Notes under the pieces: generated by a model
Told to the model about the DNA's origin: nothing
Databases searched by the model: none
What the model saw: only the letters and a program-made list of their open reading frames with translations
Assembly: GCA_030043575.1 (NCBI GenBank)
Contig: JASHXK010000214.1
Coordinates: forward strand, 1 to 9,224
DNA length: 9,224 nt
Direction of reading: 5' to 3'
DNA from: Terriglobales bacterium
Lineage (GTDB): Bacteria; Acidobacteriota; Terriglobia; Terriglobales; Acidobacteriaceae
In this document: piece after piece, positions 1 through 6,417 of the stretch
Numbering within the stretch: position 1 is the first letter of the stretch
Layout: every line of letters begins with the position of its first letter
Translations under genes and position numbers: made by a program

Positions 1-133
1 TAACGAGAGCCTCTTCTTTTGACTGGCCGTAGACCATAACACCGGGAAGGTCGGTCACTTCAGCAATCCAGCGCCCATCGTCCTCGCGTTCCAATTCGAT
101 GGTGAGGGTTAGCGAAGCTTGCCTTTTGGGCAT
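1..133 (-). CDS. HicB-like antitoxin family protein, N-terminal fragment (truncated by window edge)
   Basis: The reverse strand reads ATG at 133-131 and stays open to the window edge, giving 44 visible residues that begin MPKRQASLTLTIELEREDDG. The following stretch, RWIAEVTDLPGVMVYGQSKE, has the pattern of the HicB partial-RNase-H fold: a charged beta strand, then D-G-R-W-x-A-E-V-x-D-L-P-G-V and a small-residue turn before E-E-A. A purine-rich GAAGAGGG lies 3-4 nt upstream of the ATG, which is close for a Shine-Dalgarno. Family HicB proteins bind and neutralise HicA mRNA interferases and repress their own promoter. The C-terminal DNA-binding part is outside the window. No HicA-like frame lies on the 5' side of this gene, so it is either an orphan HicB-like protein or has its partner beyond the left edge. 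The family call is fairly firm; the antitoxin role is inference. Confidence 0.72.
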   Translation of the reverse strand, partial: MPKRQASLTLTIELEREDDGRWIAEVTDLPGVMVYGQSKEEALV

Positions 134-209
134 AATCCCTCTTCGCCTGGGGTAACTGGCCAGATCGGCTTGCCAGTACGGTGTCTTAGTCTCGCCGTTC
201 CTAGCCGCA

Positions 210-233
210 CAGACGTCCCGATCTGGGCGTCTG
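210..233. other. Intergenic hairpin in the divergent hicB-like / M48 region
   Basis: A 9-bp inverted repeat, CAGACGTCC (210-218) and GGGCGTCTG (225-233), pairs fully with one T-G wobble around a 6-nt loop. No T-tract follows on either strand, so it does not look like an intrinsic terminator. It lies about 75 nt upstream of the antitoxin-like gene's start and could be an operator-type palindrome or transcript structure. HicB proteins often bind palindromes, but nothing here proves binding. The rest of 134-382 shows no convincing gene. Confidence 0.35.
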
Positions 234-343
234 GAACATTGTGCGGCGAAAAGTATCCGGCGCTCCGGCCCGCGCATCTATTGCGGTTAGTTCGCGTTTC
301 CTTCTCAGTGCAGTCCCATCAACCGCACTGGCGAACTTTATAG

Positions 344-373
344 TTCCCATAACCATGAGTTTGGCAGGATAAT
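344..373 (+). promoter_or_regulatory. Candidate promoter of the M48 protease gene, close to a GTG start
   Basis: GATAAT (368-373) matches the -10 consensus at five of six positions. TTCCCA (344-349), 18 nt upstream, matches TTGACA at four of six. The -10 box ends 9 nt before the GTG at 383, so transcription would begin at or next to the start codon, giving a leaderless or nearly leaderless mRNA. No Shine-Dalgarno is visible. A second -10-like TATAGT lies at 339-344 but lacks a good -35. Confidence 0.4.
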
Positions 374-382
374 CAAGCAGGT

Positions 383-2038
383 GTGATCGTGCCAGTCCCC
401 CGTGCGTTTCGAACCGCTTCACCTTCCACCGTTGCCTGGAAGTTTGCGCTGGCGGTTCTGGCGATCGTACTCAGCTTGCCGAGACTCGGCGCCGCACAAG
501 CCGCGCCGGACAAATCGGCGCCTGGCGCGACAAATCAGCCGCAACCGGCATCGCCGGCGGCGAACAGCCAATCGCCGGAAAATCCATCCCAATCTGGATC
601 GTCCACCGCGGACAGCCTCTCGCCGGCCTCGCATCCTGAGGCCACCAGCTTAGGCATTCCAACGGCAGCGCAGATCGAAGCAGCCGGGGCACAGAACACA
701 GCCAACGAAACCGATCCTAATAGCGCCTCCGATCCCAGTGCTGGAAACCCGGCACCTGCCAAGCCGTCGGCGACAGCGGTAGCCACGACCAAGCCAGCTA
801 CGCAGGATCCGAACCTGCCGCCGAAATACAACGTCGATCTCATCGGCCAGCGCAACATCGGCGGCGGACTGGATTTCTATTCGTACGATCGGGAGATCGC
901 GCTGGGTCGACAGCTGGCGCAGGAGGTGGAGGGCAGCGCCAAGCTGGTGACCGATCCCGTTATCACGGAGTACGTGAACCGCATCGGCCAGAACCTGGTC
1001 AGCCACTCCGATGCGAAGGTGCCGTTCCAGATCAAGGTGCTGGACACAGAGGAGGTCAACGCTTTCGCGCTGCCGGGCGGATTCTTCTACGTCAACAGCG
1101 GGCTGATTCTGGCGGCCGACAACGAAGCTGAACTGGCCGGTGTAATGGCGCACGAGATCGCGCACGTTTGCGCTCGCCATGCCACCAAGAACATGACGCG
1201 GGCGCAGATCTGGAACATGGCGTCAGTGCCGCTGATCTTCATCGGCGGGCCGGTGGCGTACGCGATCAGCGAGGTTGCGGGGCTGGCAGTGCCGCTCGGA
1301 TTCCTGAAGTTTTCGCGCGATGCTGAGCGCGAAGCTGATCTGCTGGGCCTGGAATACGACTACGCCGCCGGCTACGATCCGCAGGCGTTCGTGCAGTTCT
1401 TCGAGAAGCTGAATGTCGAGAAGAAGAAACCGAATCTGGTGGCCAAGGCGTTCGCCACGCATCCGATGAACGTGGAGCGCATCGAAGCGGCGCAGGACGA
1501 GATTCGCAAGTACCTCCCGGATCGCCCTGAGTATATCGTCGATACCAGCGAGTTTGAATCGGTGAAGGCACGCCTGGCGTCGTATGAGACGGGACGCCGG
1601 CTGCACGGCGGCAAAGAACAAGATCCCGGCCGTCCGGTGTTGCTGAAACGCACCAGCACCAGCGACATCCCGGATTCCACCAGCGGATCGGGCCAGCAGC
1701 AGGATGATGGGCGTCCGACGCTGAAGCGCACCGACGGTGGCAACAGCTCGAACAGCACGACCCAGGACACGGCCAGCGCCTCCGCTCCGCAGAACGACGA
1801 CCGTCCCACGCTGAAGAATTCGAGCCCGAGCAACAGCTCCGGGAGCTCGACTCCGAGCTCCACGAGTTCGACCAACAGCTCGGCAAGTTCTACTCAGAAC
1901 CCCACGACCTCACCCGGCGATCAGGATCCGGACCGTCCTACGTTGAAGCGGAACACGCCTAGCGACGATTCGGGGAGTTCCAGCCAAACTTCCACCACGG
2001 CCCAGCAAAGCGGGTCCGCGCCGAACAACTTCAACTAG
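383..2038 (+). CDS. Secreted M48-family zinc metalloprotease with repeat-bearing Ser/Thr-rich tail
   Basis: The 551-residue product starts at GTG 383 by best fit. A hydrophobic signal segment at about residues 18-33 is followed by G-A-A-Q-A, suggesting Sec export to the periplasm. Residues 41-145 are a low-complexity Ala/Pro/Ser/Thr linker. The M48 catalytic domain spans roughly 150-390. It has HEIAH at 257-261, giving two zinc-ligand histidines and the catalytic Glu258, and a distal SRDAEREAD block whose Glu317 is the expected third zinc ligand. A conserved FATHP follows near residue 360. The TPR repeats of BepA (YfgC)-type proteases are absent. Instead, residues 405-551 form a Ser/Thr/Gln/Asn-rich tail with four RPTLKR-like motifs. 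By family analogy it degrades or remodels misfolded envelope proteins; substrate unknown. It is separated by 45 nt from the exported protein gene downstream. The family call is very sure, the function only by analogy. Confidence 0.93.
   Translation: MIVPVPRAFRTASPSTVAWKFALAVLAIVLSLPRLGAAQAAPDKSAPGATNQPQPASPAANSQSPENPSQSGSSTADSLSPASHPEATSLGIPTAAQIEAAGAQNTANETDPNSASDPSAGNPAPAKPSATAVATTKPATQDPNLPPKYNVDLIGQRNIGGGLDFYSYDREIALGRQLAQEVEGSAKLVTDPVITEYVNRIGQNLVSHSDAKVPFQIKVLDTEEVNAFALPGGFFYVNSGLILAADNEAELAGVMAHEIAHVCARHATKNMTRAQIWNMASVPLIFIGGPVAYAISEVAGLAVPLGFLKFSRDAEREADLLGLEYDYAAGYDPQAFVQFFEKLNVEKKKPNLVAKAFATHPMNVERIEAAQDEIRKYLPDRPEYIVDTSEFESVKARLASYETGRRLHGGKEQDPGRPVLLKRTSTSDIPDSTSGSGQQQDDGRPTLKRTDGGNSSNSTTQDTASASAPQNDDRPTLKNSSPSNSSGSSTPSSTSSTNSSASSTQNPTTSPGDQDPDRPTLKRNTPSDDSGSSSQTSTTAQQSGSAPNNFN
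1622..1951 (+). repeat. Four-copy RPTLKR-like motif array in the M48 protease C-terminal tail
   Basis: Four acidic-flanked copies are encoded. They are DPGRPVLLKR at residues 414-423 (nt 1622-1651), DDGRPTLKR at 441-449 (1703-1729), NDDRPTLKN at 471-479 (1793-1819) and DPDRPTLKR at 515-523 (1925-1951). The arginines fall at residues 417, 444, 474 and 518, so spacing is 27, 30 and 44 residues. The linkers are rich in Ser, Thr, Asn, Gln and Pro and are not alike. Copies use different codons (for example acg ctg aag and acg ttg aag), which suggests the peptide rather than the DNA is conserved. Confidence 0.85.
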
Positions 2039-2047
2039 CCGGCCTGT

Positions 2048-2077
2048 TTGCAGCTTCACCCCAACTCTGCCTAGAAT
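2048..2077 (+). promoter_or_regulatory. Candidate promoter of the small exported protein gene, leaderless geometry
   Basis: TAGAAT (2072-2077) matches the -10 consensus at five of six positions and ends 6 nt before the ATG at 2084, so transcription would start about at the A of the ATG. TTGCAG (2048-2053) is a weak -35 with an 18-nt spacer. No Shine-Dalgarno lies between. This short 45-nt gap after the protease gene therefore seems to carry its own promoter rather than just an operon spacer. Confidence 0.42.
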
Positions 2078-2083
2078 GTCGGC

Positions 2084-2533
2084 ATGAAGTGGTTGCGTCT
2101 GCTGCCGATTCTCCTTGTCGCATTGCTGCTTTGCCTGCCATTAATCGCGAGCGACAAGAAAAGTGACCAGCCCGAGTCATCGCTGAGCTTCGTCGTACTC
2201 AAGGACGACAGCGGCAAACCGATTCGCAACGCCGCGGTAATTCTGCATTCGGTAGGACAGCATGGCAAGCAGGGCAGGTCCGGCTTTGAACTGAAGTCCG
2301 ATAACGACGGCAAGACGCATTTCGACGGAATTCCGTACGGCACGTGGCGGGTGCAGGTCATCGCGCCCGGATTCCAGACCTTCGGCAATGACTACGCCGT
2401 CAATCAGACGGCACAAGAGATCACGATTCGGCTGAAGCGGCCGCAGGGGCAGTATTCGATTTACGAGAATCATGAGGGCAGCGGCAGCGGAAGCGGCGGA
2501 AGCGGCACCAGCACCTCTCCGCCGCAGCAGTGA
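2084..2533 (+). CDS. Small exported protein with carboxypeptidase-regulatory-like domain
   Basis: The 149-residue product begins with a signal peptide: basic K-W-L-R, a hydrophobic core at residues 6-21, and a likely signal-peptidase cleavage near I-A-S at 21-23. Cys17 is not in a convincing lipobox because the residue before it is Leu. Residues 33-118 form one beta-sandwich of the carboxypeptidase-regulatory-like/transthyretin-like type. Its pattern is V-x-L-K-D-D-S-G-K-P-I-x-N-A-A-V, then a Gly-Asp-Gly-type turn (S-D-N-D-G-K-T-H-F), then G-I-P-Y-G-T-W-R-V-x-V-x-A-P-G-F. The C-terminus (131-149) is a flexible Gly/Ser run ending PPQQ. Stand-alone versions of this fold are common as envelope proteins; the ligand and role are unknown. 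It sits between the protease and OsmC genes, but no functional link is shown. Fold call good, function unassigned. Confidence 0.8.
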   Translation: MKWLRLLPILLVALLLCLPLIASDKKSDQPESSLSFVVLKDDSGKPIRNAAVILHSVGQHGKQGRSGFELKSDNDGKTHFDGIPYGTWRVQVIAPGFQTFGNDYAVNQTAQEITIRLKRPQGQYSIYENHEGSGSGSGGSGTSTSPPQQ

Positions 2534-2535
2534 AT

Positions 2536-2559
2536 CGCCATTGGCCATTCGCTTTTCGC
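2536..2559. repeat. Left arm of inverted heptamer repeat upstream of OsmC gene
   Basis: Read on the minus strand this 24-nt arm divides into GCGAAAA, GCGAATG, GCCAATG and GCG, a degenerate period-7 array. It matches the plus-strand arm at 2663-2686 at 20 of 24 positions, so the two are inverted copies separated by 103 nt. Within this arm GGCCATTCG (2543-2551) also has a perfect 9-nt inverted partner, CGAATGGCC, at 2601-2609, giving an alternative shorter hairpin. Confidence 0.65.
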
Positions 2560-2662
2560 TGGAGGGAGATTTGCCATGACCGGCCAGGGCCAGTGAATTA
2601 CGAATGGCCGTTGAAGACTCACAGACAACGAGGCAGGAAGATCGAACCCGGTATCGCTTTGG

Positions 2663-2686
2663 GCGAAAAGCGAGTAGCGAAAGGCG
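2663..2686. repeat. Right arm of inverted heptamer repeat, just before the OsmC start
   Basis: The plus strand reads GCGAAAA, GCGAGTA, GCGAAAG, GCG, three and a partial copies of a degenerate heptamer. It ends 12 nt before the OsmC ATG and pairs with the arm at 2536-2559. Because it occupies the position of the ribosome-binding region, folding with the left arm could affect translation of OsmC; that is inference. Confidence 0.65.
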
Positions 2687-2698
2687 CAGCAGCTAAAC

Positions 2699-3133
2699 AT
2701 GATCGAAGCCCGCGCCATCTGGACTGACAAAGAACGCTTCCTTGGCGAAGCGGCGAGCGGCCATGCCACCGTGGTCGACGCCGGGGCCGAAAAGACTGCC
2801 AGCAGCCCGGTGGAGCTGGTCCTCATCGCTCTCTGCGCCTGCACCTCGGTCGACGTGGTCGGCATTTTAAAAAAGAAGCGCGAGCCTTTCACCAGCCTGG
2901 AAGTGCGTGCCAAGGCCGAGCGCAGCGAGGAGCATCCCAAGATTTTTACCTCCATCAAGCTCATCTATCGCGTCGGCGGCAAGGTCACGCGCAAGGCGAT
3001 GGAAGACGCCGTGCGCCTCTCGAAAGACAAGTACTGCTCGGTCTCGGCCATGCTGCAGACGTCGGCGAAGATCGACTACGAGATCGAATACGCCGATGCG
3101 CACGAGCATGAAAAGCTTCCCGATCAAAAATGA
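2699..3133 (+). CDS. OsmC-family protein (YhfA-like thiol peroxidase fold)
   Basis: The 144-residue product has the length and layout of short OsmC/Ohr-family proteins. The N-terminal strand is followed by S-S-P-V-E-L-V-L-I-A-L-C-A-C-T-S-V-D-V-V, containing the usual first active-site Cys (Cys48) at the start of the central helix. The second conserved Cys lies in D-K-Y-C-S-V (Cys113). Family members reduce organic hydroperoxides using this Cys pair; the YhfA-like subgroup, marked by S-P-x-E-L and I-L-K-K-K-R, has a less certain substrate. Cys46 is an extra cysteine where relatives as I know them usually have Gly, making a C-x-C. No Shine-Dalgarno precedes ATG 2699; a heptamer repeat lies there instead. 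The stop codon overlaps the next gene's ATG by 4 nt (ATGA), so the two are translationally coupled. Family call firm; peroxidase activity inferred. Confidence 0.9.
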   Translation: MIEARAIWTDKERFLGEAASGHATVVDAGAEKTASSPVELVLIALCACTSVDVVGILKKKREPFTSLEVRAKAERSEEHPKIFTSIKLIYRVGGKVTRKAMEDAVRLSKDKYCSVSAMLQTSAKIDYEIEYADAHEHEKLPDQK

Positions 3134-4677
3134 CCAGCATCTGGAAGCAACTGCTGATCCCGGTCGTGTTCCTGCAGGCCGGATTCTTCCTGTTCGTTTC
3201 GCGGCATCGCTTCATTGACGGTGATGAAGGCTTCTACCTGCTGGCCTCGCGCTTGGTCCTCGATCACAAGACGCCGTATCTGGATTTCTTCTACACCCAG
3301 GCGCCGCTGCTGCCATATGTCTACGCGCTGTGGTTCAAGGTGACGGGACTGTCGTGGTTCTCCGCGCGGACCTTCGCCGCGCTGCAGGCGACGCTGCTTG
3401 GCGGGCTCATCTACGCGCACGTCTGCCGCGAAGCGAGGAAGTGGCTGGCCGGTGTCACGGCGGCGACTTTGTTCGCGTCCAGCAGCCTGATTTTCGCCTG
3501 GTTTCCACTTGTGAAGACCTTTCCGCTGGCAACGCCATTTCTGTTTCTGGCTTACATGATTCTGGTACGGCTCAACGAATCGTCGCCGGGCTGGTGGATC
3601 GCGATCGCCGGCTTCTTCTTCGCACTCAGCGTTGACACACGCTCGTACGTGCTTGGCGTGGCGCCAGTCCTCATCTGGTGGATCCTGCGAAAACCCCGGG
3701 GTCTCCTGGCGCGCGAGAACTGGGGCGCCCGGCAGCGGCTGACTCGCCTGCTCTGGGCCGGGCTGGGCTTCGCGATCGGCGCTGTGCCGTCGCTCATTCT
3801 GTTCTTCGCCTCACCCGGCGCGTTTCTGTTCAACAACCTCGGATATCACGCGCTCCGCTCGGACTCCGGCTTGATTGGAGATTGGCTGGACAAACTTCGC
3901 GTCCTGATGGCGACCTTCGGCGGGCGCTTCACCGGATTTCAGTTCAGCTTGCTCTCTCTGACCTGTGTGGGCATGTTCGTCACTCGCCGCATGAAGCGCG
4001 ACTCGGCGCTACTGGCCTTCGTGATCGCTCTCGTTCTGGGATTTGTCTGCATCCTGCCGACACCGGCATCGATGCAGTACTTTTCGATGATTGTGCCGTT
4101 TGTGATCGTCGCCGCCGTTTTTTCGGTCAGCGACTATCTGGCGACGCTGCAAACGCCGCATCAGCTTCGCGTCGCGCGACGGTCCTGCGTCGTGGCGCTG
4201 ATTTGTTTCATCGCCGCTGGAATTCCAGCCTTCCGGCAATACCTGTTCACCGGTTACAAGGTGCCTGGAGTTCTTGAGCCGATTGACGCGCCCAACTGGA
4301 CCTTGCAACAAGTCACCGCCGTTTCCAAGGCCATCGATACCCTCGCCCGCCCGGGCGAGCAGGTGATCAGCTTCTGGCCGGGATATTTGTTTACCTCGCA
4401 GGCCGCGCCGTATCCGGGATTCGAAAACGACTTCGGGCTGAATGTCGCCCGCAAATTAAGCGTAGAAAAGCGCGATACGTATCACGTGCTGACAGCGGCG
4501 GCGATGATGGAAATCCTCGACGGGCGCCGCGCGCGGCTGATCGTGGTCGGCAATCAAGGGCCGAATGTGGGAGGTCCCGCGTATGACGTTGCCATGGACG
4601 TGGTGGAACGTAACGGCTACAAGCTGGTACGCAGGGTCGGGCATACGCTAATTTTCGAATGCTGCGCGGCGCCGTGA
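3130..4677 (+). CDS. GT39/PMT-like polytopic membrane glycosyltransferase
   Basis: The 515-residue product is an integral membrane protein with about eleven hydrophobic segments (roughly 8-24, 83-97, 107-124, 132-147, 154-168, 172-187, 207-228, 268-284, 291-311, 319-340 and 353-366) and a soluble C-terminal domain from about 378 to 515. After the first segment comes I-D-G-D-E-G-F-Y with Asp32-Glu33, then T-P-Y-L-D-F-F-Y-T-Q-A-P at 48-59. This matches the first periplasmic loop of the GT-C fold (PMT/ArnT, glycosyltransferase family 39), where the acidic pair is the catalytic and metal site. Such enzymes transfer a sugar from a polyprenyl-phosphate donor to lipid, protein or glycan on the periplasmic face. 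The acceptor cannot be told from sequence. It starts inside the OsmC stop codon with no ribosome-binding site of its own, so expression depends on OsmC translation. The family assignment is good; specificity is unknown. Confidence 0.85.
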   Translation: MTSIWKQLLIPVVFLQAGFFLFVSRHRFIDGDEGFYLLASRLVLDHKTPYLDFFYTQAPLLPYVYALWFKVTGLSWFSARTFAALQATLLGGLIYAHVCREARKWLAGVTAATLFASSSLIFAWFPLVKTFPLATPFLFLAYMILVRLNESSPGWWIAIAGFFFALSVDTRSYVLGVAPVLIWWILRKPRGLLARENWGARQRLTRLLWAGLGFAIGAVPSLILFFASPGAFLFNNLGYHALRSDSGLIGDWLDKLRVLMATFGGRFTGFQFSLLSLTCVGMFVTRRMKRDSALLAFVIALVLGFVCILPTPASMQYFSMIVPFVIVAAVFSVSDYLATLQTPHQLRVARRSCVVALICFIAAGIPAFRQYLFTGYKVPGVLEPIDAPNWTLQQVTAVSKAIDTLARPGEQVISFWPGYLFTSQAAPYPGFENDFGLNVARKLSVEKRDTYHVLTAAAMMEILDGRRARLIVVGNQGPNVGGPAYDVAMDVVERNGYKLVRRVGHTLIFECCAAP

Positions 4678-4719
4678 AGATTTTGAGTGTAATCGTCCCC
4701 TTATCACCCATTAACCGCT

Positions 4720-4752
4720 GGCGGAACGTAGCTTACGCTATCGCCTTATTTC
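4720..4752 (+). terminator. Candidate intrinsic terminator after the glycosyltransferase gene
   Basis: An interrupted hairpin pairs GGCG (4720-4723) with CGCC (4742-4745), then GTAGC (4728-4732) with GCTAT (4737-4741) around a TTAC loop, leaving a GAAC bulge. TTATTTC follows directly, a weak T-rich tail. It lies 42 nt after the glycosyltransferase stop. The bulge and short tail make this only plausible. The rest of 4678-4883 holds no gene. Confidence 0.35.
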
Positions 4753-4867
4753 ATCGACCATTCAGCAGCGACTGAGCTAAGCCTCTTCTCACCAGCTGAT
4801 TACACCGCAACCCAGAACTAAGTTGCGCTGCAGGTAACGTGTGATACTCTTCTGCCGAAACGAGCCG

Positions 4868-4879
4868 AAAGGGGGGAAG
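4868..4879 (+). promoter_or_regulatory. Strong Shine-Dalgarno before the GloVer gene
   Basis: A purine run with six consecutive G (4871-4876) lies 7 nt before ATG 4884 and fixes that start. It is the one strong ribosome-binding site seen in the window. A -10-like GATACT at 4843-4848 (four of six) with a weak TTGCGC at 4823-4828 lies upstream. The 14-nt spacer between them is short, so the promoter itself is not secure. Confidence 0.6.
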
Positions 4880-4883
4880 CCGC

Positions 4884-6146
4884 ATGGCGCAGCAGCAGAT
4901 CGCAAGCTCAATTCTCGACATCAACTTACGAGCGAGAACAGCGGTGCATATCCTGCTGGCCATTTTGGCGGCAAGTTTCACGATTGTTGCTGGCACCCCG
5001 GCGCAAGCGCAAACCTTGAACACGCTGCACACCTTCAGCGGACAGCACGACGGAGGCGGTCCCGCGGGCTTGGTGGCGCTCGATCGGGCAGGCAACGTCT
5101 ACGGCAGCGCGCCCCATGGCGCCATTGGTGGGGGCGGCTGCGAAAGCGGATGCGGCGCAGCTTTCCGTGCCAGCTACAAGAACGGCGCGTGGACCTTTAA
5201 CCCCATCTACGATTTTCTGGGCGGCAACGACGGAGGGGAGCCACAGGCAGGGGTGACGCTGGGACCGGACGGAGCTGTCTATGGCACTACGCTGTTCGGT
5301 GGTGGGACCGGTTGCGGAGGCAACGGTTGCGGCACGGTCTTCAAGCTCACGCCCGGCGGGTCGTTCTGCCGCATGGTGCTCTGCTCGTGGACGGAGACCG
5401 TGATCTACCGCAACAATTCGCTGAGCGATCCATCTGTCTTGATCGGTGGCGTGATCGTTGACAACACCGGCAACGTGTACGGCATGAGCGTGGGCGGCGG
5501 CACGAACGGTTGCGGCGCAGTGTATGAGCTCTCGTCTTCCGGCGGCACCTACACGCTCGGCGAACCGTACAGCTTCCAATGCGGCGACGACGGCGCTGCT
5601 CCCGAGGGCAGCCTGGCTATGGACGCAGCGGGCAATCTCTACGGCACCGCGACGTACGGCGGCGCGCATGGGTTTGGCACAGTCTTCAAGCTGGTGCACT
5701 CGGCCGGCGGATATACATTTAATCTCCTCTACAGCTTTACGGGCGGCAACGACGGCGCCATGCCCGAGAGCAACGTAGTGCTCGACAGCGCCGGGAATCT
5801 GTATGGCGCCAGCGGCGATGGAGGGGGCATTTTCCAGATCACGCCATCGGGAGCTTTTACACTCATCGATCCAATCCTGGAGGGGCTGCAGGCGCCCATC
5901 AACATCGACGCCGCAGGAAACATTTATGGCACAACTTACCGTGGGGGTACGTACGGTGACGGCTCGCTGTTCAGGCTGTCGTATTTGAATGGCACGTGGA
6001 CGCACACCGTCCTGTACAGCTTCCGTAACATCGGCGGCAATCTGCCATTGAGCGGCGTGGGCTTCGACGCCGATGGCAACTTGTACGGAACCACGACCAC
6101 CGGGGGTACGGGCGACCGTGGCACCCTCTGGCAATACGTGCCCTAG
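4884..6146 (+). CDS. Secreted GloVer-type tandem-repeat protein (seven repeats)
   Basis: The 420-residue product has a signal peptide with a hydrophobic core at about 21-36 and cleavage near A-Q-A (40-43). The remainder is seven units built on G-N-x-Y-G-T, then a Gly-rich stretch, G-T-V-F-K-L, an aromatic strand and L-Y-S-F-x-G-G-x-D-G. The Y-G cores end near residues 74, 134, 200, 254, 308, 349 and 402. This is the pattern of the choice-of-anchor tandem repeat GloVer-containing proteins (TIGR03803-like repeat), abundant in Acidobacteriota. A seven-bladed beta-propeller-like fold is inference. Unit five is shortened (about 41 residues). No C-terminal sorting motif is seen; the chain stops at W-Q-Y-V-P, just after the last repeat core. 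All eight cysteines of the mature chain lie at 86-233. The function of the family is unknown to me; extracellular or envelope location is likely. Confidence 0.87.
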   Translation: MAQQQIASSILDINLRARTAVHILLAILAASFTIVAGTPAQAQTLNTLHTFSGQHDGGGPAGLVALDRAGNVYGSAPHGAIGGGGCESGCGAAFRASYKNGAWTFNPIYDFLGGNDGGEPQAGVTLGPDGAVYGTTLFGGGTGCGGNGCGTVFKLTPGGSFCRMVLCSWTETVIYRNNSLSDPSVLIGGVIVDNTGNVYGMSVGGGTNGCGAVYELSSSGGTYTLGEPYSFQCGDDGAAPEGSLAMDAAGNLYGTATYGGAHGFGTVFKLVHSAGGYTFNLLYSFTGGNDGAMPESNVVLDSAGNLYGASGDGGGIFQITPSGAFTLIDPILEGLQAPINIDAAGNIYGTTYRGGTYGDGSLFRLSYLNGTWTHTVLYSFRNIGGNLPLSGVGFDADGNLYGTTTTGGTGDRGTLWQYVP

Positions 6147-6148
6147 AT

Positions 6149-6194
6149 GATCGCGTTTCGCGAATCGCATTGGCTAACTTGCGGCTTCCCGCAA
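6149..6194 (+). terminator. Two adjacent hairpins after the GloVer gene
   Basis: GATCGCG (6149-6155) pairs with CGCGAATC (6159-6166) with one bulged A and a TTT loop, beginning 2 nt after the stop codon. A second perfect stem, TTGCGG (6179-6184) with CCGCAA (6189-6194), has a CTTC loop. Neither has a T-tract, so factor-independent termination is doubtful; they may protect the 3' end. The rest of the gap to 6437 has only a -10 box near its end. A 73-codon frame from 6147 is not convincing. Confidence 0.3.
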
Positions 6195-6417
6195 CGCCCG
6201 ACGAGTCTCACCCCGCACGAGATCGGCACCTACGCGAGTGGCTCGGGCACGTTCAGTTCGATAGGCGGAGATCATTCGGCGGGTTTCCGGGATGAATTGT
6301 TGTTATGTCCCGCTTATCACAAGCAATCGGGCCGCGGTGGGTCTGCGATTGTAGGCGCTGCCGTCTGACCGCGCAGGAGCGAGGCCGCTGGCAAAGCGAC
6401 CGAGCCCTCCGCCGTCG

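Noticed and set aside
201..422. Minus-strand 73-codon frame upstream of the HicB-like gene, considered as a HicA toxin
   Set aside because: Lacks the short basic beta-alpha-beta pattern and the conserved His region of HicA, overlaps the protease signal-peptide region, and has shadow-frame composition.
2530..2727. A 65-codon plus-strand frame between the exported protein and OsmC genes
   Set aside because: It runs through the heptamer repeat arms, lacks a ribosome-binding site and overlaps the OsmC start in another frame.
4926..6170. A 414-codon open frame on the minus strand covering almost all of the GloVer gene
   Set aside because: Its translation is an Ala/Val/Arg-rich string with no recognisable domain. 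The plus strand has a strong Shine-Dalgarno, a signal peptide and family repeats. The open antisense frame follows from GC-rich codon bias and the repeated structure.
6147..6368. A 73-codon plus-strand frame starting directly after the GloVer stop codon
   Set aside because: No ribosome-binding site, no recognisable motif, atypical composition, and its start lies in a hairpin.
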